Origin: Candidatus Woesearchaeota archaeon
Lineage (GTDB): Archaea; Nanobdellota; Nanobdellia; Woesearchaeales; UBA11576
NCBI GenBank assembly: GCA_016219765.1
Contig: JACRKM010000023.1
Span: 1 to 9,559 of the forward strand
Length of the DNA: 9,559 bases
Direction: 5' to 3'
Part shown: positions 1 to 6,412 of the stretch, one piece after another
How the letters are laid out: each line of letters starts with the position of its first letter
Position numbering within the stretch: the stretch's first letter is position 1
Position numbers and translations under genes: made by a program
Notes under the pieces: generated by a model
What the model saw: only the letters and a program-made list of their open reading frames with translations
What the model was told of the DNA's origin: nothing
Databases searched by the model: none

Positions 1-196
1 TAGTCGCCACCCGACAGGGTCCCTCAAAATGATTCCGCGTGATTATTTCGAAGGTGACCGCAGCGAAGCGAAGGTCGCCTGATAGCGCCAGCGCCTATGT
101 GCGCTGAGGGAGGTCGGGCGGCGCAGGAATTATTTTTTCGTAAACGTAAACGCAATACTCGCTATTCTCGGGGCGGTGGTGGTGAGCGTGCCGGCG
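1..196 (+). repeat. structured intergenic element, copy A (left-truncated)
   Basis: This is a non-coding, GC-rich, highly self-complementary stretch upstream of the HAD gene, cut by the window edge. Positions 6-15 pair with 113-122 (9 of 10), continued by 20-25 with 106-111 (6 of 6). Inside are hairpins 53-59/73-79 and 90-94/101-105. Positions 10-19 read CCCGACAGGG, a short hairpin followed by TCCC, like the apical motif of copies B and C. The block 172-196 matches 8816-8840 of copy C at 23 of 25 bases in the same orientation. The partner arm of that block would lie left of the window. The interior is longer than in the other copies, so copy A may be a variant, or 1-122 may be a separate structured RNA. 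An open frame from 97 runs through it into the HAD gene, but it is not convincing coding sequence. Confidence 0.55.
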
Positions 197-227
197 CTAT
201 TTCTACAGGGTATTTATCAATAATTTT

Positions 228-234
228 TTATATA
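228..234 (+). promoter_or_regulatory. TATA box of the HAD phosphatase gene
   Basis: TTATATA lies in an AT-rich stretch about 27 bases before the ATG at 256. Archaeal transcription normally starts 25-28 bases after the TATA box, so the transcript would begin at or next to the start codon (leaderless). No Shine-Dalgarno sequence precedes the ATG, which agrees with this and supports 256 over the upstream start at 97. Confidence 0.6.
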
Positions 235-255
235 CTTGGTTTCATTCTTCTATTC

Positions 256-1062
256 ATGGAAAGCAACATCGATCAAAGCAGCATCAATCGGCCTCTGAAG
301 GATTACCGTGCAATTGTCTTTGATCTCGACGGGACGCTCGCGCCAAGTAAATCGGAACTTGATGCCGAAATGCGATCGCTGCTCGTGTCGCTCCTGCACT
401 CAAAAAAAGTGGCCATCATCTCAGGAGGGTCATTTAACCAGTTCAAAAAGCAAATCATCGACCCGTTTGCTAAGGTGCTGCATTCCAATCTATCTAATCT
501 CTTGCTTTTTCCCACATGCGGAGCGCAGCAGTACAGTTATCACGACAGCTGGCAAAGAATATACGCACTCGAAATACCTCCCGAAGAAAAAGATCGTATT
601 ATAAAAACTCTTGATGCAGTCATCGATCGTCTCAATCTGCGACCCATTGAACAATGGGGGGCGCTCATAGAAGACCGCGGTTCACAGATTACATACTCTG
701 CACTGGGGCAACAGGCACCGTTGTATGAGAAAGAAAAGTGGGATCCTGATCAGAAGAAAAGGCTGGCGATGAAACAGCTCCTTGACCCGATACTGCCTGA
801 TTTCGAAGTGCGCATCGGCGGCGCCACGTCTGTTGACGTGACGATGAAAGGAATCGACAAGGCCTACGGCATAAGAAAAATCATGGAAGCGCTTAAACTT
901 TCCGCACGCGATATTATGTTTGTCGGAGATGCTCTTTATCCAGGAGGAAATGATCATCCTGCACTCCAAACAGGTGTTGACGCGTATGCTGTCCAGAATC
1001 CTGAAGACACGAAAGCGCTTATAAGAAGCATCGTAGGAGACGCTGTTGAAGGTTTTATCTGA
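256..1062 (+). CDS. HAD-IIB family phosphatase, phosphomannomutase-like
   Basis: A 268-residue cytosolic enzyme of the haloacid dehalogenase superfamily. Motif I is DLDGT at residues 23-27, where Asp23 would be the phospho-accepting nucleophile and Asp25 the acid/base. Motif II is ISGG at 55-58. A likely motif III lysine is Lys202 in the GIDKAYGI segment, and motif IV is GDALYPGGND at 224-233. The cap segment RGSQITYSALG and the GGND ending resemble eukaryotic-type phosphomannomutases and related sugar-phosphate phosphatases. The substrate is probably a phosphosugar, but mutase and phosphatase activity cannot be told apart from sequence alone. The frame is open back to 97, but the first 53 codons fall inside the structured element, and the TATA position favours 256. 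It ends TGA-TAA, and its last 8 bases overlap the end of the convergent hydrolase gene. Confidence 0.85.
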   Translation: MESNIDQSSINRPLKDYRAIVFDLDGTLAPSKSELDAEMRSLLVSLLHSKKVAIISGGSFNQFKKQIIDPFAKVLHSNLSNLLLFPTCGAQQYSYHDSWQRIYALEIPPEEKDRIIKTLDAVIDRLNLRPIEQWGALIEDRGSQITYSALGQQAPLYEKEKWDPDQKKRLAMKQLLDPILPDFEVRIGGATSVDVTMKGIDKAYGIRKIMEALKLSARDIMFVGDALYPGGNDHPALQTGVDAYAVQNPEDTKALIRSIVGDAVEGFI

Positions 1063-1966
1063 TAATACGTAACCACCGTACGACAAGCTTAGCAACATCA
1101 GATTCGTGCTTGGTAAATGAATGATTGCCCCCTTGAATGATTGCTGCATCAAACTGTTTCGAACGTGTCATTTTTTGAAGCCGATCAAGATATTCCTTTA
1201 CAGGCCTGTCAGCATATTGCTCTTTGCTGCCGAACACTGCAAATACAGGAACTGTTATCTTGCTAAACTCCCGCAGCCTGCCGTTATAATTGAAAATCCT
1301 GCTTTCCACTCGCTGAAGATCTGCGATCGATAAGTATCTCCGCGCTGAAAATCTGCCCGGGATTTCTTTTCTTGTCTCGTCGCCTTTTCCTTGTTTTACC
1401 ATCACTCGGCAAAGATTCACCACGCTCTTCCATTTTCTTCCCAGACTTTTCCTCTGCATATTGTAATCATCAGCAGGAGCAAGCAGAATAAGACCAGCCA
1501 CAGACGCATCCTTGGTCTTATATTGGTAGAACGTAATCTTCTGGCAGCCTGTACTGTGGCCGCATAAGACGAATTTTCTGAACCCAATATTACGCAACGT
1601 TCTCACCGCACCCCGTATATCAAACACACATTCCTCAAACTTTTCAAAACTTGTTCCTCCGATCATCTTTATCTTCTTCGTTGCAGAATGCTTCTTTGCA
1701 AAATAATAGACCGGTGCAACAAGATCATGGCCGCGCGTATTCATCGAGAAAAATCCAAATCCCTGCTTCATTGCCGCTGTGCTGATAACAAAAGGAAGCG
1801 AGTGGCCATAGAAATTCCCGTGCATACCGTGTACATAGATGATGCAGGTCTTTGCTGATGACTTGCCTGAAAGAAAACCGTGCAATCTGAACCCATCATC
1901 TGTTTTGAATTCAACAAGGGTTCCGTGGATCGTCGAGGTAGGATACTTGAGTAAGGTTTGTTTCAT
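1055..1966 (-). CDS. alpha/beta hydrolase family protein
   Basis: A 303-residue protein with the alpha/beta hydrolase fold. The oxyanion region is YVHGMHG at residues 44-50, the nucleophile elbow is GHSTG at 136-140 (Ser138), and the likely catalytic His is His282 in GGNHSF. The acid is probably Asp253 or Glu249, after the strand ending in FGSKEQYAD. The N-terminal strand with FKTDDGFRLHGFL is typical of serine esterases and peptidases of this fold, and also of DUF1749-like proteins. There is no signal peptide or membrane segment, so it is likely cytosolic. The substrate cannot be predicted. It is transcribed away from rtcA from its own TATA box at 2009-2016. Its stop overlaps the convergent HAD gene by 8 bases. 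Confidence 0.85.
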   Translation of the reverse strand: MKQTLLKYPTSTIHGTLVEFKTDDGFRLHGFLSGKSSAKTCIIYVHGMHGNFYGHSLPFVISTAAMKQGFGFFSMNTRGHDLVAPVYYFAKKHSATKKIKMIGGTSFEKFEECVFDIRGAVRTLRNIGFRKFVLCGHSTGCQKITFYQYKTKDASVAGLILLAPADDYNMQRKSLGRKWKSVVNLCRVMVKQGKGDETRKEIPGRFSARRYLSIADLQRVESRIFNYNGRLREFSKITVPVFAVFGSKEQYADRPVKEYLDRLQKMTRSKQFDAAIIQGGNHSFTKHESDVAKLVVRWLRIIR

Positions 1967-1972
1967 AGTTGT

Positions 1973-1995
1973 TCTGTACGTCTCTCTGTACGTCT
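1973..1995 (-). repeat. short tandem repeat in the hydrolase leader
   Basis: TCTGTACGTCT occurs at 1973-1983 and again at 1985-1995, a period of 12 bases. It covers the predicted transcription start and leader of the hydrolase gene. It could bind a regulator or be chance. Confidence 0.35.
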
Positions 1996-2008
1996 AATAC
2001 GAATGCTC

Positions 2009-2016
2009 TTTTTATA
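2009..2016 (-). promoter_or_regulatory. TATA box of the hydrolase gene
   Basis: On the minus strand this reads TATAAAAA, placing the predicted start near 1986 and giving a leader of about 20 bases before the ATG at 1966. Confidence 0.5.
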
Positions 2017-2055
2017 CGTTTGCTTTTGCTAGTTCTCTTTTGACAACCACAGTTT

Positions 2056-2062
2056 TTTATAC
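2056..2062 (+). promoter_or_regulatory. TATA box of rtcA
   Basis: TTTATAC follows a T-run about 26 bases upstream of the ATG at 2084. This predicts a leaderless transcript, and no Shine-Dalgarno sequence is present. It faces away from the hydrolase promoter about 40 bases to the left. Confidence 0.55.
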
Positions 2063-2083
2063 TGCCATCGTTCTTTTCACGGC

Positions 2084-3154
2084 ATGATCGAGATCGATGG
2101 AACCTACGGTGAAGGCGGAGGGCAGATCGTTCGTACTGCGCTAGCGCTCTCGGCACTCACTGGCAAACCTTTTCATATAACAAAAATCAGAGAAGGTAGA
2201 AAGGTTCCGGGCCTCAAGCAGCAGCACGTCAAAGGCATCGAAGCGATTACGAAACTCTGTAATGCGACAAGCACGGGGGCTCACCTTGGAAGCAAGGAAC
2301 TGCAATTTGCACCCGCTACGATCAAAGCCCAAACCCTTTCCGTCGATATCGAGACCGCAGGATCAATCACTCTTCTTTTACAATCGCTTCTTCTTCCGTG
2401 CATCTTCAGCGAGGGGAAGTTTCGTCTGCGACTTAGAGGCGGAACTGATGTTCCCTGGTCGCTGCCGATCGATTATTTATCAGAAGTTGTTCTTCCACAA
2501 TTACGGCGATATGCGGCGATTGAGTGCAAAACCGAGGCGCGCGGATATTATCCTAAAGGCGGCGGGAAGGTTGACATAAAAATCAAAGGAAATTTTAGTA
2601 AAGATCATTTGGAATCTGCGCCAGCACTCATGCTCGCCAGTCCTGGAAAACTCATACATATCAAAGGATTAAGTCATGCATCGAGCGACCTTAAAGCAGC
2701 AAACGTTGCAGAGCGCCAAGCGCACGCCGCAAAGTACATCCTTGCAAAACTTGGCTGTCCTGTAACGATCGCCACTGAGTATCAGCATACCCCGAGCACT
2801 GGAAGCGGGATCACGTTGTGGGCAATCTTCTCGCACAACACAGAAGACGTGGACCCCAATAATCCTTTTAGAATCGGCGCTGACTCACATGGAGAAAGAG
2901 GAAAACGGGCGGAGATCGTCGGGGAAGAAGCCGCTAACAAGCTGCTTGCCGAGATTTCAGCAGGCGCGGCAGTTGATCAGCACTTGTGCGATAACCTTAT
3001 CCCTCTGCTTGGGTTGGTCGGCGGCAGCCTTAAGACATCGGTGATTACGCGGCACACCCGTTCTAACATCTATGTGACAGAATTATTCTTGAATAAAAAA
3101 TTTGTTGTGGACGAGGAGAATAAGATAATATCTTGTAAAAATAATAACTTTTAG
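2084..3154 (+). CDS. rtcA: RNA 3'-terminal phosphate cyclase
   Basis: A 356-residue protein close to the usual RtcA length (about 340). The enzyme uses ATP to convert RNA 3'-phosphates to 2',3'-cyclic phosphates through an adenylated-histidine intermediate. The start DGTYGEGGGQIVRTAL (residues 5-20) is the RtcA family signature, followed by REGRKVPGLKQQH (36-48) and GGTDVPWSLPIDY (119-131). YYPKGGG at 155-161 is another family hallmark. The adenylated His is His300 in the VDQHLCDNLIPLL segment, equivalent to His309 of the E. coli enzyme. The closely related eukaryotic Rcl1 proteins lack activity, but the retained histidine argues for an active cyclase here. The gene ends in TAG five bases before the stop of the convergent coiled-coil gene. 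There is no rtcB partner in this window. Confidence 0.95.
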   Translation: MIEIDGTYGEGGGQIVRTALALSALTGKPFHITKIREGRKVPGLKQQHVKGIEAITKLCNATSTGAHLGSKELQFAPATIKAQTLSVDIETAGSITLLLQSLLLPCIFSEGKFRLRLRGGTDVPWSLPIDYLSEVVLPQLRRYAAIECKTEARGYYPKGGGKVDIKIKGNFSKDHLESAPALMLASPGKLIHIKGLSHASSDLKAANVAERQAHAAKYILAKLGCPVTIATEYQHTPSTGSGITLWAIFSHNTEDVDPNNPFRIGADSHGERGKRAEIVGEEAANKLLAEISAGAAVDQHLCDNLIPLLGLVGGSLKTSVITRHTRSNIYVTELFLNKKFVVDEENKIISCKNNNF

Positions 3155-3159
3155 AATAT

Positions 3160-4086
3160 TTATCTTCTGCGCGAGGGTCTTTGCAGCCCCTGAGCCCGGA
3201 CATTCGCCTGCGCCTGGAACGCAAGCAAATCTTCTGTAGTCAACTTCTGACGCTTCTTGATCTTTTCCTCTACATCCTGCTTCTTTTCGGTGATTGTCTG
3301 CGCAGCACTAACTGCAGAATTCTGACGCTCAACTCTATCTTCCTCGTCAAGCTTTTTGCGCAACTCAGTCGATTCAGCAGCTTTTGCCTTCAGCGCATCC
3401 GTTGCATCGGACCAAGCCTTCTTTGCATCAAGAAACTTCTTGAAAGCAGCCTCTTCTTGCTTATCAAGCTCCCGAAGCTCTTTGGAACTTTCGAGAAGCT
3501 CCTGATGATGCTCCTGGCTTTCACTCGCCTTTGACTGAATCTTATGATGCGCTTCATCCGCTTTCTTTCGTAGCTTGTCAATCTCTTTGCCGTGCACCCG
3601 GACTTTTTCAAAAAGGGCATTAACTTCTTTAGTTTGTTCAAGCAGACGTTTCTTCTGATGAATCTTCATCATCATCTGCTGTTCTATCTTGAATGGCGGT
3701 GCTTCGGTCTCTATCTTGAACTCTAGCTGTTCTATCTCCTGTCGAATCCTTGCAGGATCAAAACGGATGCCAAGCTTTGCTATCATCGCCCGTTTTTCAG
3801 CCTGTAATTTCTTGAACTCGTCTATCTTCTGCTGTAGCGCGGTATTAAGTTCTGACCTGCGCGACTTAGAATCTTTCACCTGCTTCGTCAATGTATTGCG
3901 CAAGCCTTTTGCTTCACGCAGCGTCTTGACCGTTTCAATAATGGAATCAGAAATCTTCTTCTTTTCTGCGAAAGCTTTCTCTTTCTGAAGATGAAGTTCG
4001 TGCTGTCTTCGTTTGAGTTCAGCTAGCTCTTCAAGCTTCTCACCGAGTCGTGCCCGTATCTCTTTGCGTTCTTCTTCATTCAGCAT
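3160..4086 (-). CDS. archaeal coiled-coil protein (COG1340-like)
   Basis: A protein of about 308 residues, nearly all charged heptad-like helix rich in Lys, Glu, Gln and Ala, apart from a short break near KLGIRFDPARIRQEI. It ends in KKRQKLTTEDLLAFQ and a basic tail; this LTTEDLLAFQ ending is typical of archaeal proteins grouped as COG1340, whose function is unknown. No catalytic motif is visible. Some members carry a phosphatase-related name in databases, which nothing here supports. I chose the ATG at 4086 because GTGA lies six bases upstream as a possible Shine-Dalgarno; a GTG at 4095 in the same frame would add three residues. No clear TATA box precedes it, so it may be transcribed by readthrough from the L12 operon, 83 bases upstream. 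Confidence 0.8.
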   Translation of the reverse strand: MLNEEERKEIRARLGEKLEELAELKRRQHELHLQKEKAFAEKKKISDSIIETVKTLREAKGLRNTLTKQVKDSKSRRSELNTALQQKIDEFKKLQAEKRAMIAKLGIRFDPARIRQEIEQLEFKIETEAPPFKIEQQMMMKIHQKKRLLEQTKEVNALFEKVRVHGKEIDKLRKKADEAHHKIQSKASESQEHHQELLESSKELRELDKQEEAAFKKFLDAKKAWSDATDALKAKAAESTELRKKLDEEDRVERQNSAVSAAQTITEKKQDVEEKIKKRQKLTTEDLLAFQAQANVRAQGLQRPSRRR

Positions 4087-4146
4087 ACGATTCACTACTC
4101 ATGATGAAGTTCCCAGTGCTTAAGGGCACGCGGAAATGTAAAGTCC

Positions 4147-4165
4147 AAAAAATGGAAAATAAATG
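4147..4165 (-). terminator. T-rich stretch after L12
   Basis: Read on the minus strand, the bases after the L12 stop are ATTTATTTTCCATTTTTT. Runs of T of this kind terminate archaeal RNA polymerase without needing a hairpin. It lies between L12 and the coiled-coil gene, so some transcripts may end here. Confidence 0.45.
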
Positions 4166-4167
4166 AC

Positions 4168-4196
4168 GTTTATCCGAAGAGTGCGCCAAGACCTGC
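4168..4196 (-). repeat. 29-base exact repeat, L12 copy
   Basis: This stretch is identical to 4537-4565 and encodes the shared [12 protein letters not shown] ending of the stalk proteins. The two flanking bases differ from those of the other copy. Confidence 0.85.
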
Positions 4197-4481
4197 GGCT
4201 GCTGCCTCTTCAGTCTTCTTCTCCTCTGCTGCGGACTTCTTCTCTTCCTTCTTTCCGCTGGCTTGCGGGGCTGCTGCGGGAGCCGCTGCTGCAGGGGCTG
4301 CGACAACAGCTGCCTTCTTCACAGCTTCGTCGATGTTGACGCCTTCAAGTGCTGCGACGAGCGCCTTGACGCGCGCAGGATCAGCCTTCACATTGGCTGC
4401 TTGCAGGACCTTTGTGACGGTCGCTTCATCAACTTTTCCACCTGCTTTGTGGATCAACATTGCAGCGTAGATATATTCCAT
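4170..4481 (-). CDS. rpl12: 50S ribosomal protein L12/P1
   Basis: A 103-residue archaeal stalk protein. The N-terminal helical dimerisation domain ([16 protein letters not shown] through about residue 58) binds the C-terminal helices of L10. An alanine-rich hinge (about 59-77) follows, then a Lys/Glu-rich segment, then the conserved ending GLGALFG, which recruits translational GTPases to the ribosome. The length is normal for the family. A perfect GGAGGT Shine-Dalgarno at 4489-4494 sits seven bases before the ATG. It is the last gene of the L1-L10-L12 operon. The final 29 bases of the coding region and stop are identical to 4537-4565 at the end of the interrupted L10 tail. Confidence 0.95.
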   Translation of the reverse strand: MEYIYAAMLIHKAGGKVDEATVTKVLQAANVKADPARVKALVAALEGVNIDEAVKKAAVVAAPAAAAPAAAPQASGKKEEKKSAAEEKKTEEAAAAGLGALFG

Positions 4482-4488
4482 GGTTGTT

Positions 4489-4494
4489 ACCTCC
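4489..4494 (-). promoter_or_regulatory. Shine-Dalgarno of L12
   Basis: GGAGGT on the minus strand, seven bases upstream of the L12 ATG. It is one of the two strongest ribosome-binding sites in the window, in line with the several-fold higher synthesis of L12 than of the other ribosomal proteins. Confidence 0.8.
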
Positions 4495-4536
4495 GATATT
4501 AATATGATTGATTTTATTTTTAATTTATCTATTTAT

Positions 4537-4565
4537 GTTTATCCGAAGAGTGCGCCAAGACCTGC
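4537..4565 (-). repeat. 29-base exact repeat, L10-tail copy
   Basis: Identical over 29 bases to 4168-4196 at the end of L12. It encodes the AGLGALFG ending and a TAA stop in the L10 frame, beyond two in-frame stops. The identity suggests gene conversion or recent selection on the tail. Confidence 0.85.
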
Positions 4566-4661
4566 ATCTGCGGTCTCCTTCTTTTTTTCTCATCTCTTCA
4601 TTTCCTCTTTTGCGTAAGCATATGATTCGGCGCTTGCTGCTGCGGGCGCAGCCCGCGCTGA
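4539..4661 (-). pseudogene. C-terminal tail of L10 separated by in-frame stops
   Basis: Reading on in the L10 frame after its TAG (4662-4664) gives an alanine-rich hinge (SARAAPAAASAESYAYAKEE), then MKR, a TGA at 4590-4592, then [16 protein letters not shown] and a TAA at 4539-4541. This is exactly the expected order for an archaeal P0: hinge, charged segment, GTPase-recruiting tail. With the two stops read as residues the protein would have 332 residues, near the usual 335-340. No frameshift is needed to join the parts. The other two frames do not give an Ala-rich hinge plus this ending. The piece may be a decayed tail, a sequence error, or a stretch reached by stop-codon readthrough. Confidence 0.7.
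4642..4656 (-). other. hairpin five bases after the L10 TAG
   Basis: GCGGGC and GCCCGC form a perfect 6-bp stem with a 3-base loop. On the mRNA it begins five bases after the TAG stop. It could stimulate recoding. Equally, palindromes of this kind arise easily from Ala/Pro codons. Confidence 0.45.
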
Positions 4662-5537
4662 CTAGCATCTGAGGTCTTCTGATTTTGCATCGTCAGGCAG
4701 TTCACTGGCGAGTGCAAGCATTTCATTGCGTGCCTTTGCAAGCACATCGCCGACAACAAGATCTGCAAGGATGCTCTGCTCGATCGCGAGCGCACGTGAA
4801 TCGCGGAATGCCTTCTGGATCATGAACTCGGTTGTATCTTTGGTCAGTATACCTACTTCGATAGCAAGATTGAATGCACACTGATGAGCAAGCGCAACAT
4901 TGTCTATGTACTTTTTCTCATCTATCGATAAAATGTCTTTTGTGTAGATCGTGCCGTTTTCAAACGCGGCAGTCACGTCAAGGCCTATTTCCATCGGCTC
5001 AATGCCGAGACGAGCGAGGATCGCAGCAAGCTCTGGCTTTACCTGCGCGCCCGCTTTTGCGACAAGGGAATCCTTTTTGATCGCGACCTTCCCCTGATCG
5101 ATGCCGGCGGCAATTCCAACCTGGCCAAGCTGACCTATGATGGGGCCTGGAGCGAAGGTTGTCGGCCCTGCGGGGACAACGATATCCTTTGGAGCCGTCT
5201 GACCGCCCTTGATCGGAGCAGTAGATTTATTCTTCTCAAGAGTCTTGTAGAGCGAAAACGGATTCTCCTTCGTGAAAAGCAATGCTGGCATGCCCTTCAA
5301 GTACGGAACGAGCTTATCCACGCCTGCTTTTTTTTCTGCGCTTTGTTTGAGTGCAAGTGCCATCAGCCTGCGCTTGCTCATTTTCATCACGACCTTGCCG
5401 CGCAGTGTCGCACGCATGGCCTGCAGCTGTCGCGTCGGAAGATTCTCCATATTAACTGCTGCAATGATCGGATACTCTACGATAAGCTTTGAGTATTCTG
5501 CTACAACTTTTTTCTTGAATGGTGAAATATGCGCCAT
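4662..5537 (-). CDS. rpl10: 50S ribosomal protein L10/P0, lacking its tail
   Basis: A 291-residue stalk base protein. It anchors L12 dimers to 23S rRNA at the GTPase centre. The N-terminal rRNA-binding domain (MAHISPFKKKVVAEYSKLI onward) and the inserted domain with PAGPTTFAPGPIIGQLGQVG are typical of archaeal P0. Three C-terminal helices (roughly residues 210-235, 238-260 and 262-282) that would each bind an L12 dimer are present. The frame then stops at TAG just where the alanine hinge should begin; archaeal P0 is usually about 335-340 residues and ends in GLGALFG. The shortened protein could still carry L12, whose own tails recruit the GTPases. It starts 33 bases after L1, and a weak GTGA lies upstream of the ATG. 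The gap to L12 (180 bases) is unusually long for this operon, because it contains the separated tail. Confidence 0.92.
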   Translation of the reverse strand: MAHISPFKKKVVAEYSKLIVEYPIIAAVNMENLPTRQLQAMRATLRGKVVMKMSKRRLMALALKQSAEKKAGVDKLVPYLKGMPALLFTKENPFSLYKTLEKNKSTAPIKGGQTAPKDIVVPAGPTTFAPGPIIGQLGQVGIAAGIDQGKVAIKKDSLVAKAGAQVKPELAAILARLGIEPMEIGLDVTAAFENGTIYTKDILSIDEKKYIDNVALAHQCAFNLAIEVGILTKDTTEFMIQKAFRDSRALAIEQSILADLVVGDVLAKARNEMLALASELPDDAKSEDLRC

Positions 5538-5570
5538 GGTTAGTCACATGTGATGATGATTAGATGATGA

Positions 5571-6227
5571 TTATAATTCTAGTTTGATCGGTTTACCCAT
5601 GCTAAGCTTCAGTGCGATATCCTTGATATTTTCCCTCTCTTGAGGAAGCTTCTGCAAAACGGCATTCACGACAGTCATTATATTATCAGCCACTTCGTCT
5701 TCGCTCTGATCTTCACGACCGATCCATACCTGCGCTGCGAGCTGCGTCTTTGCCTTTACATTAGCAGTCTTTTGCAGGCGATCATAGAGCGGCTGTAAGT
5801 TTGTCTTGGGCGGCACCACACAGCCCGCCTTCGGATTCGGCATCTTGCCCCTGGTTCCAAGCACTTTACCAAACGCTGCCGCAACCTTCGGCATGATGTT
5901 CGCCTGAGCAATAAAGAATGCGTGATCATTTGCTAACTTGCGCAATGCTTTCTTGTCTTTTCTGAACCGTTCAAAGTCGTCAACGAAAACAGTTGTGTCA
6001 CAGACCTTGCCCGCTTCTTCTTTGAGTTCAGGACCGACAAATGCGCAAATCTTGACCGGCTTGCCACGACCAAAGTGCAGAGGGACAAACAAGTCAAGCT
6101 GCTCTTCAGGTTTTTTAAGATTGATGCCCTTGAGCGCTATGACCAAGTCGAAACTCTGCGTGAACTTTCTCTTCGAAGAAGTTTCCTTCAGTTTACGGAT
6201 CGATTCCTTGACCTTTGCAACGTCCAT
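5571..6227 (-). CDS. rpl1: 50S ribosomal protein L1
   Basis: A 218-residue protein of the archaeal L1 family (usual length about 215-220). It binds 23S rRNA and forms the L1 stalk, which moves with deacylated tRNA in the E site. Recognisable segments are FDLVIALKGINLKKPEEQLD (residues 26-45), the PLHFGRGKP loop, and the signature around GKVLGTRGKMPNPKAGCV (120-137). It is the first gene of the L1-L10-L12 operon here, and L11 is not adjacent. The leader of about 60 bases can fold (see 6236-6268); L1 proteins often repress their own operon by binding such a mimic of the rRNA site. The ATG follows a GGTGGAG/GTGGT-rich purine stretch that may act as Shine-Dalgarno. Confidence 0.95.
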   Translation of the reverse strand: MDVAKVKESIRKLKETSSKRKFTQSFDLVIALKGINLKKPEEQLDLFVPLHFGRGKPVKICAFVGPELKEEAGKVCDTTVFVDDFERFRKDKKALRKLANDHAFFIAQANIMPKVAAAFGKVLGTRGKMPNPKAGCVVPPKTNLQPLYDRLQKTANVKAKTQLAAQVWIGREDQSEDEVADNIMTVVNAVLQKLPQERENIKDIALKLSMGKPIKLEL

Positions 6228-6235
6228 TCATACCA

Positions 6236-6268
6236 CTCCACCCTTCTATCGCCTCGAATGAGGTGTAG
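6236..6268 (-). promoter_or_regulatory. possible L1 autoregulatory hairpin in the operon leader
   Basis: On the mRNA, CTACACC (6268-6262) pairs with GGTGGAG (6242-6236) at 6 of 7 positions. The enclosed part holds a small CTC-loop-GAG hairpin and a one-sided purine-rich strand, GCGATAGAAG. Two helices with an asymmetric purine-rich internal loop is the general shape of L1 binding sites on 23S rRNA and on L1 mRNAs. The 3' arm overlaps the likely ribosome-binding purines. This is a suggestion from shape only. Confidence 0.35.
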
Positions 6269-6311
6269 TACAGCGGGTTTCGTAATGTATAAGTTCGGTT
6301 TAACAAAGGGG

Positions 6312-6319
6312 TTTATAAA
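6312..6319 (-). promoter_or_regulatory. TATA box of the L1-L10-L12 operon
   Basis: TTTATAAA preceded on the minus strand by CC reads as a strong archaeal TATA box. The predicted start near 6288 gives a leader of about 60 bases before L1. The core is palindromic, so it could also drive weak transcription to the right. Confidence 0.6.
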
Positions 6320-6412
6320 GGTTGTTGTTTTTTACGTTTTTGCTGTGGTGTTTTGCAGATTAGACGAATAAAAAAATTATTTGTTTAGCTGTTTTCTGTT
6401 CATTTACATTTT
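6320..6412. other. AT-rich spacer between the L1 promoter and element B
   Basis: T-rich, then A/T-rich DNA without an open frame of note. AAAAAAATTATTT at about 6370-6383 could serve as a TATA region starting a transcript near the left end of element B (about 6407-6413). Nothing else is recognised. Confidence 0.3.

Noticed and set aside
97..255. N-terminal extension of the HAD protein with a hydrophobic segment
   Set aside because: It lies in the structured element, has an arginine/glycine-rich translation, and precedes the TATA box that fits the ATG at 256. The hydrophobic run comes from AT-rich promoter DNA.
4076..4306. Basic Arg/Gln/Pro-rich frame over the end of L12
   Set aside because: It is a shifted reading of the alanine- and lysine-rich L12 coding sequence, not a separate gene.
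4662..4664. Pyrrolysine at the L10 TAG
   Set aside because: Pyrrolysine is confined mainly to methylamine-using lineages, no pyl genes are visible, and a second stop of a different kind (TGA) follows. Nonsense mutation or general readthrough is simpler.
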